DNA of 64,000 bases from CAYYKD01 sp964471825 (GTDB taxonomy: Bacteria > Spirochaetota > GWE2-31-10 > CAYYKD01). The position numbers were made by a program, and so were the translations under genes. Below the pieces are notes generated by a model. That model searched no databases. It had not been told where the DNA came from and saw nothing but the letters and a program-made list of their open reading frames with translations. Every line of letters starts with the position of its first letter. Positions within the stretch are counted from its first letter, which is position 1. Positions 16,605-25,873 of the stretch are shown one piece after another. Location: assembly GCA_964471825.1 (NCBI GenBank), contig CAYYKD010000005.1:1-64000 (forward strand), written 5' to 3'.

Positions 16605-17986
16605 ATGAATAAAATTGGTTCAACGGTAAAGAGATTCTAATTCAGGGGCTTGGAACAAATGGTGGTGGCGTAGGGACTGCACTTTTCTTCCTAAAAAACG
16701 GCTTCAGAGTTAAGATAACCGACCTTAAGAGTCCCGATGAACTCAGATCATCTATTGATCAGCTAACTATCTATGGAGACAGGGTAACCTATGTCCTTGG
16801 TGAACACAGGATGGCAGATTTCATTGAAGCTGATTTCATAGTAAAGGGACCCGGAGTCCCTCCAGGCAATCCGTATATCGTTAGAGCCATTGAGGGCGGT
16901 GCTTCAGTCATAAGTGATATTGAGATATTTTTAAAAATGACGGACTGCAGGATCGTTGCCGTGACCGGAAGTAAGGGAAAATCATCGACAGTATCTCTTA
17001 TGTACTCTATATTTCGAGAGCATAGTCAGAACACATTCCTCGGTGGAAATATCACAATATCGCCCCTATCTTTCTATGATAAGGTCAATGAGGATTCTAC
17101 AGTCATATTAGAGCTTTCTAGCTGGCAGCTTAGAGACCTAAGGAACAAGGGTTTTTCATTTGACATCGCAGTTATAACCAATCTAATGAATGATCATCAG
17201 AACTACTACTCAGACATGAATCAATATCTTGATGACAAGAAGATCATAACAGATAACCAGGGTCCCGAACAATTTCTGATTATACCGGCAGACGATCTCT
17301 ATCTTAATAGAGATAAGATAGAGACAGATGCTACTATTCATTATTTTTCTTCCGATAGATGCCGTAATTCTAGTACATTCTATCTTGAAAATGGAGCTGG
17401 TTTTTCAATGTTAGATGGACAGTGTGAAAAATTGTTTAACAGGGATGACCTTAGTGTGCCAGGCGAACATATCTTTACAGCAGCGCTTATCTCTGCCGCC
17501 GCCGCCCGCCTCAGTGGAATAGACACTGATACCATCAAAAGAGGATTACAGAAGTTCTCAGGTGTTCCCTTCAGGCTGGAAAAGATAAAGACACATAGAG
17601 GTGTTACATATATAAACGACACAACAGCAACCATACCTGAGGCGGCTGCAAGTGCACTCAGATCATTTAACTCACCAATTATATGGATCGGCGGCGGCAA
17701 CGATAAGAACCTAAAGTTTGAATGTATAACAGAGGCTGCAAGGATTCCTAAGAAGGTGTATCTTCTTAGCGGCAACGGCACAGATAAGATGATAAAACAC
17801 ATTGACAGGAAGATTGATAAGATATCAGATTCTCTTGAGGAGCTGTTGAGACTTGCAATAGAGAATTCAAATGTCGGCGATATAATTTTACTCTCCCCCG
17901 GCTGTACCAGTTTTGGATTATTTCAAAATGAGTTTCACAGAGGACGGACTTTTAACGAACTTGTAGAAAAAATGACCAACTTTTAA
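16605..17986 (+). CDS. murD: UDP-N-acetylmuramoyl-L-alanine--D-glutamate ligase, apparent frameshift near the start
   Basis: The frame open from 16613 to 17986 encodes a complete Mur ligase: N-terminal Rossmann loop ILIQGLGTNGGGVGTALF, ATP loop VTGSKGKSSTVSLMYS, then IWIGGGNDKNL and the C-terminal LLSPGCTSFG that are typical of MurD. But no ATG, GTG or TTG opens this frame before 16811, which would remove the first ~65 residues. An ATG at 16605 reads MNKIG in another frame; restoring one T at GGTTC (~16618-16621) joins it as MNKIGFNGKEILIQ, giving ~460 residues, the normal length. I take this as a one-base deletion (sequencing error or real lesion). Cytosolic peptidoglycan precursor synthesis. 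Follows ribH closely. Confidence 0.85.
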
Positions 17987-18016
17987 CAAGATTTTTTAAT
18001 AAATATCTTGCATTAA

Positions 18017-18060
18017 TTGATTGTTAATATTAATATACTATACACTACTCAAATAGTAGT
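18017..18060 (+). promoter_or_regulatory. Promoter with palindromic operator before nifU-nifS
   Basis: TTGATT (18017-18022), 16 bp, then TATACA (18039-18044). Immediately downstream is the palindrome ACTACT-CAAAT-AGTAGT (18044-18060), overlapping the expected transcription start. Its position suggests a repressor site, possibly for an Fe-S-sensing or cysteine regulator; no such regulator is in view. Confidence 0.5.
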
Positions 18061-18074
18061 ATTTGGAGGATTTT

Positions 18075-18716
18075 ATGAGTGGAATGGGTTGGAATTATTC
18101 GGATAAAGTTAAACAGCACTTTATGAAACCACTAAATGTACTTGATGTTTCAGAAGAGGAATACAATGCAGATGGTATTGGATTTGTAGGATCTCCTGCA
18201 TGCGGGGACATGATGAAGGTCTTTATAAAAGTTAAAGATAATAGAATAATAGACATGAAGTGGCAAACTTTTGGATGTGCGAGTGCTATCGGCTCTACCT
18301 CCATGATGAGTGAGATGATAACACGAGATGGCGGTATGACTCTCGATAAAGCACTTAAGATTACACCGGATGATATTATTAATGAACTGGGCGGTCTTCC
18401 ATCCAATAAGATACACTGTTCAGTCCTTGGCGATAAGGCACTGCGAGATGCAATTAAGGATTATTTCAAGAGAACTAATCAGACTGATCGAATCCCATCG
18501 GAGAGCGAATCTGAAATAATATGCACCTGTCTTAATGTAACTATTGAAGATATTAAGATGGAAGTTCTCGAAGGTGTAAAAGACTTCAAGGGCTTACAGG
18601 AACGGACTAAGGTTGGCACAGGCTGTGGAAAGTGTATAGAGAGAGTTAAGATTGTTATGAATGAGTTTGTCGAGAAGTACTATAAGGATGATATATACAA
18701 AGGAGATGTTAAATGA
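18075..18716 (+). CDS. nifU: NifU-like Fe-S scaffold with C-terminal BFD-type [2Fe-2S] domain
   Basis: 213 residues from ATG 18075, preceded by GGAGG (an in-frame TTG at 18063 overlaps the ribosome-binding site). Residues 1-~125 are the IscU/NifU scaffold with three conserved Cys (GSPACGD, FGCASA, HCSVLG). Residues ~145-205 are a Fer2_BFD domain (CTCLNV... GTGCGKC). The C-terminal Nfu domain of classic NifU is absent, as in many NifU-like proteins of anaerobes. It assembles Fe-S clusters with the coupled NifS: the stop overlaps the nifS start (ATGA). Confidence 0.9.
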   Translation: MSGMGWNYSDKVKQHFMKPLNVLDVSEEEYNADGIGFVGSPACGDMMKVFIKVKDNRIIDMKWQTFGCASAIGSTSMMSEMITRDGGMTLDKALKITPDDIINELGGLPSNKIHCSVLGDKALRDAIKDYFKRTNQTDRIPSESESEIICTCLNVTIEDIKMEVLEGVKDFKGLQERTKVGTGCGKCIERVKIVMNEFVEKYYKDDIYKGDVK

Positions 18717-19885
18717 TCTATTTCGACAATAATGCAACTACTCCGCTTCATCCAGAGGTAAAAAAAGTTATAACAGAGTCTCTTGATCTCTTTGGTAATC
18801 CAAGTTCTGCTCATCAGACCGGACGAGAGGTTAGATACCTTATAGAAAAGGCAAGAGATGAGATAGCAGAATATCTTAATTGTTTTCCTGACGAACTAAT
18901 CTTTACGGCAAGCGGTTCTGAGGCAAACAACACGATTATTAAAAGTATAGCAGGTTGTTGCGGATCAGGATGTTCATGTGGCCCATCATCAGTTCATGTT
19001 ATTACAAGCTGTATTGAACACCCGTCAGTTTTGAACACACTAAAATGTATGGAAAGTCACAGTGTTGAGGTAACCTATCTTCCTGTGGATGAGTTTGGGA
19101 TGGTAGGTCCTGAGTCTGTAAGAAAGGCAATTAAACCAAATACCAAACTAATAACTATAATGTTTGCTAACAATGAGATCGGAACGATTCAACCAATAGA
19201 GGAGATCGGCCTTATAGCTAAGGAAAGAGGCATAACATTTCATACGGATGCTGTACAGGCTATCGGCAAGGTTAAGATCAATCTAAATGAGATGAATATT
19301 GACTCAATGTCTATGTCCGGCCACAAGATCTATGCTCCTAAGGGGATAGGCGTACTCTACCAGAAAAGATCAAAGAAGTTTATCTGCCCTCTAATAAGCG
19401 GTGGTCATCAAGAAAATTCTCTAAGAGCAGGAACAGAGAATACTCTTGGCATTCTTGCCATAGGTGAGGCGGTAAGACAATTAAAGCTAGAAGCTGATGA
19501 CGAGGTTAAAAGACTTAAGACACTAAGAGACAGGTTACAGACAGGTCTTTTTAAGCAAATACCCGGCATAAAACTAAATGGCCATCCCGAAAAAAGACTT
19601 CCCGGTACTCTAAATATTTCATTTAAAAATATTGAGGGCGAGAGCATACTTCTAAGACTGGATATGTTTGGAATGTCTGTTTCAACCGGAAGTGCCTGTT
19701 CATCCGGCTCACTTGATCCAAGTCATGTTATAATGGCACTCGGGGTTGAACCTGAGATTGCTCACAGTTCAGTAAGATTCTCTCTTGGCAGACAGAACAC
19801 AGAGAGCGAGGTAGACTCAGCAATAGAATTGGTAAGAGAAACAGTTGAGAGTCTTAGAAAAATCAGTCCAATAAAGGGTATATAG
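18713..19885 (+). CDS. nifS: Cysteine desulfurase, NifS/IscS type
   Basis: 390 residues of fold-type I PLP enzyme: FDNNATT at the N-terminus, PLP Lys in MSMSGHKIYAPKG (~205), and the active-site Cys loop STGSACSSGS (~325). It mobilises sulfur from cysteine for the NifU scaffold encoded just before it. Unusual feature: a Cys-rich insertion, GCCGSGCSCGPSS (residues ~81-93), in the region before HVITS, not part of the normal fold and able in principle to bind a metal or sulfur. Start overlaps nifU by 4 bp. Confidence 0.93.
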   Translation: MIYFDNNATTPLHPEVKKVITESLDLFGNPSSAHQTGREVRYLIEKARDEIAEYLNCFPDELIFTASGSEANNTIIKSIAGCCGSGCSCGPSSVHVITSCIEHPSVLNTLKCMESHSVEVTYLPVDEFGMVGPESVRKAIKPNTKLITIMFANNEIGTIQPIEEIGLIAKERGITFHTDAVQAIGKVKINLNEMNIDSMSMSGHKIYAPKGIGVLYQKRSKKFICPLISGGHQENSLRAGTENTLGILAIGEAVRQLKLEADDEVKRLKTLRDRLQTGLFKQIPGIKLNGHPEKRLPGTLNISFKNIEGESILLRLDMFGMSVSTGSACSSGSLDPSHVIMALGVEPEIAHSSVRFSLGRQNTESEVDSAIELVRETVESLRKISPIKGI

Positions 19886-19887
19886 AA

Positions 19888-20784
19888 ATGAGGCAACTAG
19901 TAAGGTTTCTTTGTTTATTTTCAATTGTAATTTTGTCCTGCAAGAGTATCAAAACAGATAACTTTGTAGCCAATGATTTTTTTGCGATTGGTAATGATTA
20001 TCTTACAATTGATAATTATCCCAGAGCTATAGAGTTCTATTTAAAATCACTGGATTACAATTTTAATGATAAGGTACTTATTAATTTGATAATAGCATAT
20101 CAAAAAAATAAGGAGTATTTAAAGGCTGAGGAAATCATTATAAAAAACTATGATAAGGCAAAAAAAGATGTTGCTCTAGCAAGGAGATATTTAAAACTGC
20201 TTGGTAATAACTATTTCTATATGAATAATCTTAGCATGGCAGTTAAAACCTATACACTTTTTGTTGAGAGCTACAAGGATGATGCAGAGGCATATTTCAA
20301 TCTAGGTGTATGCCACTATTTATCAGGAAACAGGGAGAGCGGATTAAAGGCGTTTATACAATCAACCGAAGTTGATCCTAAATTTCTTCCAAGCCTTAGA
20401 AATGTTGCTGATTATTACTACTTAGAAGGTAAAAAAGAGGAGGCACTAAAATACTACAATTCTCTAAAAAGTGTAGACACTCAAAATCCTGAGGTTTTTT
20501 ACAGGTTATCACTATTAACTTTTGCTCAAAATGAATATGAAGTTGCACTAGAAAATATTAACAAGGCCATCTCTCTAAACAGTAAAGAGAATGATTACTT
20601 TATTACTGCAGCACGGATACTGATAAAGGGGTATTCTGATAGCAAGAAGGCCCTGGAGATGCTCACTAAGGCATTTGAAAATGGTTACAAGGAATTTATC
20701 ACACTATCAACCCTATCTGAGTTTAATATCTTTGCAGAACAGAAAGAGTTTAAAGCACTTGTTGAAAAATACAAAAAGCCTTAG
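19888..20784 (+). CDS. TPR-repeat lipoprotein
   Basis: 298 residues. Signal peptide with lipobox VILSC (Cys at 18), then several tetratricopeptide-type repeats, for example AIEFYLKSLDYNFNDKVLINL, AVKTYTLFVESYKDDAEAYF, ALKYYNSLKSVDTQNPEVFY and ALENINKAISLNSKEN (each given in part). It begins 2 bp after nifS and is probably co-transcribed. Likely a periplasmic or outer-membrane protein-interaction scaffold; no enzymatic motif seen. Confidence 0.85.
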   Translation: MRQLVRFLCLFSIVILSCKSIKTDNFVANDFFAIGNDYLTIDNYPRAIEFYLKSLDYNFNDKVLINLIIAYQKNKEYLKAEEIIIKNYDKAKKDVALARRYLKLLGNNYFYMNNLSMAVKTYTLFVESYKDDAEAYFNLGVCHYLSGNRESGLKAFIQSTEVDPKFLPSLRNVADYYYLEGKKEEALKYYNSLKSVDTQNPEVFYRLSLLTFAQNEYEVALENINKAISLNSKENDYFITAARILIKGYSDSKKALEMLTKAFENGYKEFITLSTLSEFNIFAEQKEFKALVEKYKKP

Positions 20785-20890
20785 TAAGGTGTATTAAAAA
20801 GATAAGTAAGATTAGTAAAATCCTATTAAGGCCTTATGATTAGAGTGGGAATTCATACTCCCAATATTTCATATACAATATCTCTGTAAA

Positions 20891-21358
20891 TTAATCTTTC
20901 TCTTTTATCGCAATATTTATCTCAAGTGTACCAAACCGACACGCCAGACTAACAGAGATTGTTTTCATCTTAATAAAACTTATAGAGAAGTTCTTTCCCA
21001 TAATTATTGTTGGCGGAGTTATATGCAGAATTTTTTCTTTGCCGGAGAGTTCAATAGTTGTTCTTCCTGTGATAATATTTGCAATCTCAGCAACAGCAGA
21101 CTCTATAAAATCAGGTGTAATCTTCGTTGTTGGACTAGGTGCTACGGCTTGAGCAATTCTTGAAGCAGTATGTTCTTTTAGGCTATACACAACTTGTCCC
21201 TGAATAAAACCTGTTAGACCTACAATAATTGAAAAGTCATTTGAGGGGGTCGGGTCATCTTTAAGCGTTAAACTTGTTCTCTCTAATTTTAATTGAGCTA
21301 GTTGCTCAAACACATCTATTGCATTAGAAATAAACGGATTAATCCATTCTGCTTTCAT
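20891..21358 (-). CDS. CheX/CheC-type chemotaxis phosphatase domain protein
   Basis: 155 residues from ATG 21358 (the preceding in-frame GTG is adjacent). The signature SAVAEIANIITGRTTIEL (~90) matches the CheX/CheC helix with the catalytic Glu and Asn (ExxN), followed by a HITPPTIIMGKNF segment usual in CheX-like proteins. These dephosphorylate CheY-P. Only one ExxN helix is evident, as in CheX. Last gene of a minus-strand run with nadE, so its link to motility is by family only. Confidence 0.8.
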   Translation of the reverse strand: MKAEWINPFISNAIDVFEQLAQLKLERTSLTLKDDPTPSNDFSIIVGLTGFIQGQVVYSLKEHTASRIAQAVAPSPTTKITPDFIESAVAEIANIITGRTTIELSGKEKILHITPPTIIMGKNFSISFIKMKTISVSLACRFGTLEINIAIKEKD

Positions 21359-21400
21359 CACATACCACCTTTTTTACCCATAATTAATAACATATTTAAA

Positions 21401-23296
21401 CTAAAAGTCAATAAAATTAGAATTAATATTAATCTCAGAGGGCATTCTCCATGAACCTCTGGGAGAGAGATCCACCGAACCCACCTTTGGTCCACCGGGG
21501 ACACAGTCCCGCTTCCATTGATTCTGTGTAAATCGTTTAATAAATATTTCAAAAACTCGTCTAATTTCTTGCTCATCAAAGTATCCAGAGAATGCAATCT
21601 TTGCAAGATAGAGAATTTTCTCAGCTGAGAAACCAAACCGGACAAAGTAGTACAGAAAAAAATCATGAAGTTCATAGGAGCCGATAATTTTCTCTGTTTC
21701 CTGAGCTATCTTTCCATCTTTAGGAGGCAGAAGTTCAGGTGAAACAGGTTGATTTAATATCTCAGTCAATAGTGCACGAACATCTTGAGAGTACTCATTT
21801 TTTGCAATCTGTTCAATGAGAAATCTGATAAGTGTTTTTGGTATAGAGCAATTGACATTATAGGAGCTTATATGATCGCCATTATATGTACACCAGCCTA
21901 GAGCGGATTCAGAGAGATCACCTGTTCCAATAAGCAGTGCATTGTGTTGATTTGCAATTGAGAATAGGATCAGAGTCCTCATTCTTGCCTGTACATTTTC
22001 ATAGACTGTTGAATGATTGTTCTCATCATGCTTGATAGTCTTAAAAACCTCACTTGATAGTTTGCTAATCGGCATCTCATGTATAGTTGCCCCAACAAGG
22101 GAGGCAAGTTTTATTGCGTTATTTCTAGTTTTATCAGTTGTACCAAAACCGGGTAATGTTACCGCAATTACATTTTCAGGCGGTATATTATTTTCCCTAT
22201 AGGCTCTTAGGGTTATTAATAGGGCAAGAGTTGAATCAAGTCCACCAGACACACCTACAACACTTTTTGGAAAACCGGAGGATTTAAGTCTTCCATAGAG
22301 TCCGCCTGTCTGTATATTTAATATCTCTTCGCATCGTTCATCAATTTCTGCCGGATCATTTGGAACAAATGGGAGCCTGGAGATTTTTCTCTGCAATTCA
22401 ATATTTGGGTAGTTTAGTTGAAATCCAACCCGTTCATAACTATTTTCACTTGAAAAAGTATTCATTCGCATTCGTTCAGAATTAATCTTTTCTACATCAA
22501 TCTGACCGTAGACAATAGAGTGTGTCTTAGAAAATCGAACACCTTCACTGATAATTGATCCATTTTCAGCAATAATTGTATGTCCATCAAAGACAACATC
22601 CTTTGTAGACTCAGAAATTCCTGATGAGACAAATACATAGCCTGACACCGTTCGTGCAGATTGGCTTGACACCAAAACCCGTCTATATTCAGACTTACCG
22701 GCTGAGGCATTGCTTGCTGATAGATTACAGATAATATTTGCACCATTCAACGATAGACTTGATGATGGTGGAGATGGCGTCCATAGATCTTCACATATTT
22801 CAACTCCAAAAGCAGCAAATGGTGTTTTTGTATCCTGAAAAATAACACGGTTTCCAAAGAGAATTTCCTGACCAAACAGTGTTACTTTTTGGTTCTCACC
22901 TGTATATCCGGTAAACCATCTAGCCTCATAGAACTCACGATAGTTTGGTAGATATGTTTTTGGGACAATGGCAAGTGGCCTCCCATCCGAGATTACAAGG
23001 GCACAATTATAGAGGTTGTTACCAAGTCTATATGGGATTCCAATTATTACAATTCGCCCTATACTGCTTTTAATAATTTTTTGACAGGCCTCTAAGGAGC
23101 TATCAAGTAGTGCTGTATTTTGAAAAAAATCCTGAGCAGTATAACCGGTTATTGATAGTTCCGGAAATACAACCAGACTTGTTGTGGGCTTGAGTTCTTG
23201 TATGATACTTGAATATATCTCACTATTACCCATCGGATCACAGAGATTAAATATTGGAGAGACAGCAGCGACCTCGATAAATCCATATTTTAACAT
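21401..23296 (-). CDS. nadE: Glutamine-dependent NAD+ synthetase
   Basis: 631 residues with both domains. N-terminal nitrilase-type glutaminase (~1-280): catalytic Glu in VFPELSITGY, Lys in VPKTYLPNYREF, Cys in FGVEICEDLWTP. C-terminal synthetase (~300-600) with the PP-loop VVGVSGGLDSTLAL and TGDLSESALGWCTYNGDHI. It amidates nicotinic acid adenine dinucleotide. Its start overlaps the Fe-ADH stop by 7 bp, so the genes are coupled. Confidence 0.95.
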   Translation of the reverse strand: MLKYGFIEVAAVSPIFNLCDPMGNSEIYSSIIQELKPTTSLVVFPELSITGYTAQDFFQNTALLDSSLEACQKIIKSSIGRIVIIGIPYRLGNNLYNCALVISDGRPLAIVPKTYLPNYREFYEARWFTGYTGENQKVTLFGQEILFGNRVIFQDTKTPFAAFGVEICEDLWTPSPPSSSLSLNGANIICNLSASNASAGKSEYRRVLVSSQSARTVSGYVFVSSGISESTKDVVFDGHTIIAENGSIISEGVRFSKTHSIVYGQIDVEKINSERMRMNTFSSENSYERVGFQLNYPNIELQRKISRLPFVPNDPAEIDERCEEILNIQTGGLYGRLKSSGFPKSVVGVSGGLDSTLALLITLRAYRENNIPPENVIAVTLPGFGTTDKTRNNAIKLASLVGATIHEMPISKLSSEVFKTIKHDENNHSTVYENVQARMRTLILFSIANQHNALLIGTGDLSESALGWCTYNGDHISSYNVNCSIPKTLIRFLIEQIAKNEYSQDVRALLTEILNQPVSPELLPPKDGKIAQETEKIIGSYELHDFFLYYFVRFGFSAEKILYLAKIAFSGYFDEQEIRRVFEIFIKRFTQNQWKRDCVPGGPKVGSVDLSPRGSWRMPSEININSNFIDF

Positions 23297-24420
23297 AATA
23301 GTCCCTCTACAAACTCAACTAAAAATTCCTTTGACAGGTTAACAGGATTACCATTCATACTTCCCCCCATTGATAGTCTTACTATTTCAGAGGCCTCTGA
23401 TTTATCTATGTCAAATTGAGTAAAATCCGTCGGGATTCTAAAATACTCATTTATTTCAGTAAATCTTTCATTGAGATATTTCTCCTCAATGTTTAATATC
23501 TCTGATAACGGGGCGTACAGTTCAGGTTTAGACATACTATTTATTTTTATTATATGTGGAAGTAATATTGCACAGATCAATCCATGCGGTAGATTAGAAA
23601 TAGAGCCTATTCCGGAAGCAAGCCCATGTATAGCACCAAGTCCTCCATTAGTCAGGCCTATTCCTGATATTGCGGCACAACTAAGGAGTGTGCCTGAAGC
23701 ATCAAGATCATCTTTGTCAGAGAATAATTTATAGAGTGCATTAATACACTGTGATATATATGGGCTGACGAGATTTTTAATAATCTGATCTGACTTTACT
23801 GATGTAAAAACCTCAATAAGCTGGCTAAATGCATCCATTCCTGATCTGATTACAACATCAATCGGAACAGTTCTCATTAGCTGCGGATCAAGAACAACCA
23901 GATCAGCAATTAGCCTGTCATCTCTAAATGATCTCTTATATTTTTTTTTCCTGTCTGTAATGACACAGTTCTTAGTACACTCTGCACCACTTCCGGCAAC
24001 GGTCGGCACCGCTACAAAATAAAGCGGTTTATTATTCACCCTCAGTCCCTGTCCGACAGATTCCAGGTACCCTTCAACACCACGCTCATTGGTAAGTAAC
24101 GCTGCAGCTGCCTTCCCTGCATCTATTACACTTCCACCACCGATAGAAACCAAAGCTTCCGGATTATAATCATTCATTGACGAAACTAGATTGTCAATAT
24201 CCAATGCTGATGGTTCAGGTGGTATCCCTCTAAATATTTTATAAATTATTCCGTTGTTTTTAAGTCCATTTATCATACCTTTAAAATGTGTCGTAAGTTC
24301 TACACGACCACTTCCGGTTACTATAGCAATTTTATCAAACTGCTTCAGTTTATCGGGAATAATCTCAATAGAACCTTCGCCATATACAATATCGGTAGGT
24401 AAAATTAGATTTTTTATCAT
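23290..24420 (-). CDS. Iron-type (group III) alcohol dehydrogenase
   Basis: 376 residues: NAD-binding GGGSVIDAGKAAA (~95), substrate-site VPTVAGSGAECT (~140), and the metal region. Metal ligands of the family are Asp, His, His, His; here SGMDAFSQLIEVF has Gln at the first His position, while GLGAIHGLASG and NLPHGL keep the other two His. The Gln variant occurs in some members, so metal use is uncertain. Substrate cannot be named. It lies between nadE and a small cupin gene in one operon. Confidence 0.88.
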   Translation of the reverse strand: MIKNLILPTDIVYGEGSIEIIPDKLKQFDKIAIVTGSGRVELTTHFKGMINGLKNNGIIYKIFRGIPPEPSALDIDNLVSSMNDYNPEALVSIGGGSVIDAGKAAAALLTNERGVEGYLESVGQGLRVNNKPLYFVAVPTVAGSGAECTKNCVITDRKKKYKRSFRDDRLIADLVVLDPQLMRTVPIDVVIRSGMDAFSQLIEVFTSVKSDQIIKNLVSPYISQCINALYKLFSDKDDLDASGTLLSCAAISGIGLTNGGLGAIHGLASGIGSISNLPHGLICAILLPHIIKINSMSKPELYAPLSEILNIEEKYLNERFTEINEYFRIPTDFTQFDIDKSEASEIVRLSMGGSMNGNPVNLSKEFLVEFVEGLLC

Positions 24421-24423
24421 TTA

Positions 24424-24768
24424 TTAGTAAGTTACAATAACTGCAATTAACTCGAGGTCTGTATCAGAGTTATTGATAATCGAATGTTTTGAACCATGGG
24501 GCGTTATAACAACCTCACCGGCCTCAACAGATTCCTCTTTACCATTATCAATAACAGTTGCCTTACCATTCAGAATAATATAATACTCTGTTTCGTTGAT
24601 GTGTTCATGTTCTCCAATACTAGATCCGGGGGATAGAACAATTTTACATATAAGTCTGGAGTTCTTCATGTTCTCTTTTTGATCATAGTGTAGAATGTTA
24701 GCCTCGCCTGTGCCGCCCCTCATATTTTTGATTACTTCTTTTTTCATTAAATTCTGTTTTACAATCAT
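24424..24768 (-). CDS. Small cupin-domain protein
   Basis: 114 residues with cupin motif 1 GSSIGEHEHINETEYYIILNG (given as SIGEHEHINETEYY) and motif 2 GEVVITPHGSKHSIIN, conserving His-x-His, Glu and His metal ligands. Such one-domain cupins have varied roles (isomerases, metal sensors); function here unknown. The gene is tightly packed between PilZ and Fe-ADH genes. Confidence 0.88.
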   Translation of the reverse strand: MIVKQNLMKKEVIKNMRGGTGEANILHYDQKENMKNSRLICKIVLSPGSSIGEHEHINETEYYIILNGKATVIDNGKEESVEAGEVVITPHGSKHSIINNSDTDLELIAVIVTY

Positions 24769-25626
24769 TTAGCTCCCCTGTAATTCTGCAGATTCACCGT
24801 GCATAGAGCCGTTGTGCCTTATAAATTCTTTAATCCATTGATAAATCACAGAGGTTAGCTTTGATGCATAATCCTCCCTAATCATCTTATGGTCATTTAT
24901 ATTGTAGCAAACTCCGATCTCGTTCTTTTCCTCAAATTTTCTCATAACAATTGCTGTGTTAATTTTGAGAATCTGCTGATTCATAAATATCTTTAATTGT
25001 ATAATATTTTTTAAAGTAATACAACTAATTTGTTCTGAATCCACCAGAACAACGCCAAGACCGTTCAGACTTAAATCCTTAACGAAACCATGAATAACCT
25101 TATCAGGGCAGGTTGAACTTATAATTTCCACCTTATATCTTTTATGAAGGAGATTAAGACGAATAAATGATCTGTGAGGAGTATTATTTTTCTCAAATAG
25201 GTATGTAGTCAACTTAAGTGCTGCATTAATAGCAGTTTTTCTATCGTGAAAGTTCTTTTCTATAAATAGTATTTTTTTGTTATTAAAAACTCTTGCAATA
25301 TTTGTATCTATTATACTTGTGTGAATAATAGTTTTCTCCGGAACAAAGGTTGTTACAAATTGTGCAATATTATTGCATATCGAAATATAGTCTGATTGTT
25401 TTATGTGATTTCTTATGAATATACTGTCAAGATTATAAAAAAAGACCGAATACTCCGACTTTTTATCTCTTATTGCAGGAATGCTGTTCAATTCACTGGT
25501 ATGATCCAGCACAAGAACATCTCTTTTAAGTAGTTCAACTTTGTCTACATCACCTATACAGGCAGGTGCCTGAAGCCAGTAAATTGTTTTTGGACTTGCA
25601 ATCATCTCGCCACCGGAAAATTCCAT
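24769..25626 (-). CDS. PilZ-domain protein (possible c-di-GMP effector)
   Basis: 285 residues from ATG 25626, which follows GGAGGGTGTTT; an ATG 15 bp upstream overlaps that ribosome-binding site. Residues ~1-160 have no recognised domain. Residues ~165-260 form a PilZ barrel: RLNLLHKRYKVEI at its start and DLSLNGLGVVL with the DxSxxG motif. The Arg-rich RxxxR element is only partly conserved, so c-di-GMP binding is plausible rather than certain. First gene of the PilZ-cupin-ADH-nadE-cheX run. Confidence 0.75.
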   Translation of the reverse strand: MEFSGGEMIASPKTIYWLQAPACIGDVDKVELLKRDVLVLDHTSELNSIPAIRDKKSEYSVFFYNLDSIFIRNHIKQSDYISICNNIAQFVTTFVPEKTIIHTSIIDTNIARVFNNKKILFIEKNFHDRKTAINAALKLTTYLFEKNNTPHRSFIRLNLLHKRYKVEIISSTCPDKVIHGFVKDLSLNGLGVVLVDSEQISCITLKNIIQLKIFMNQQILKINTAIVMRKFEEKNEIGVCYNINDHKMIREDYASKLTSVIYQWIKEFIRHNGSMHGESAELQGS

Positions 25627-25826
25627 AAACACCCTCCACATTTTATAAGTTCCGGTACTTTTTTATTTTTTTTATTGGACAGGTTTTTTTATCTTAACAA
25701 AATTATACTATAAATATATTGATAAATCAACAAAAAATTTATATTTTTTATAATTTTTGAAGTTTTTATATATTAAAGCACAATAGGACTATTGCAAACA
25801 AATTATGCTATATCAAACATGGAATT

Positions 25827-25856
25827 AAAAAAATAGCCCTACAGATAAGCAGGGCC
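25827..25856 (-). terminator. Terminator of the GreA-domain gene
   Basis: On the minus strand GGCCCTGCTTATCTGTAGGGC forms a hairpin (stem GCCCT/AGGGC) followed by ATTTTTTT. It lies 17 bp after the stop of the gene at 25874. Confidence 0.75.
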
Positions 25857-25873
25857 ATATCAATTTGAATTAG

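Noticed and set aside
16811..17986. murD starting at the ATG 16811
   Set aside because: The upstream 190 bp encode the family's N-terminal nucleotide/substrate domain in the same frame; a start at 16811 would remove it. A frameshift is more likely.
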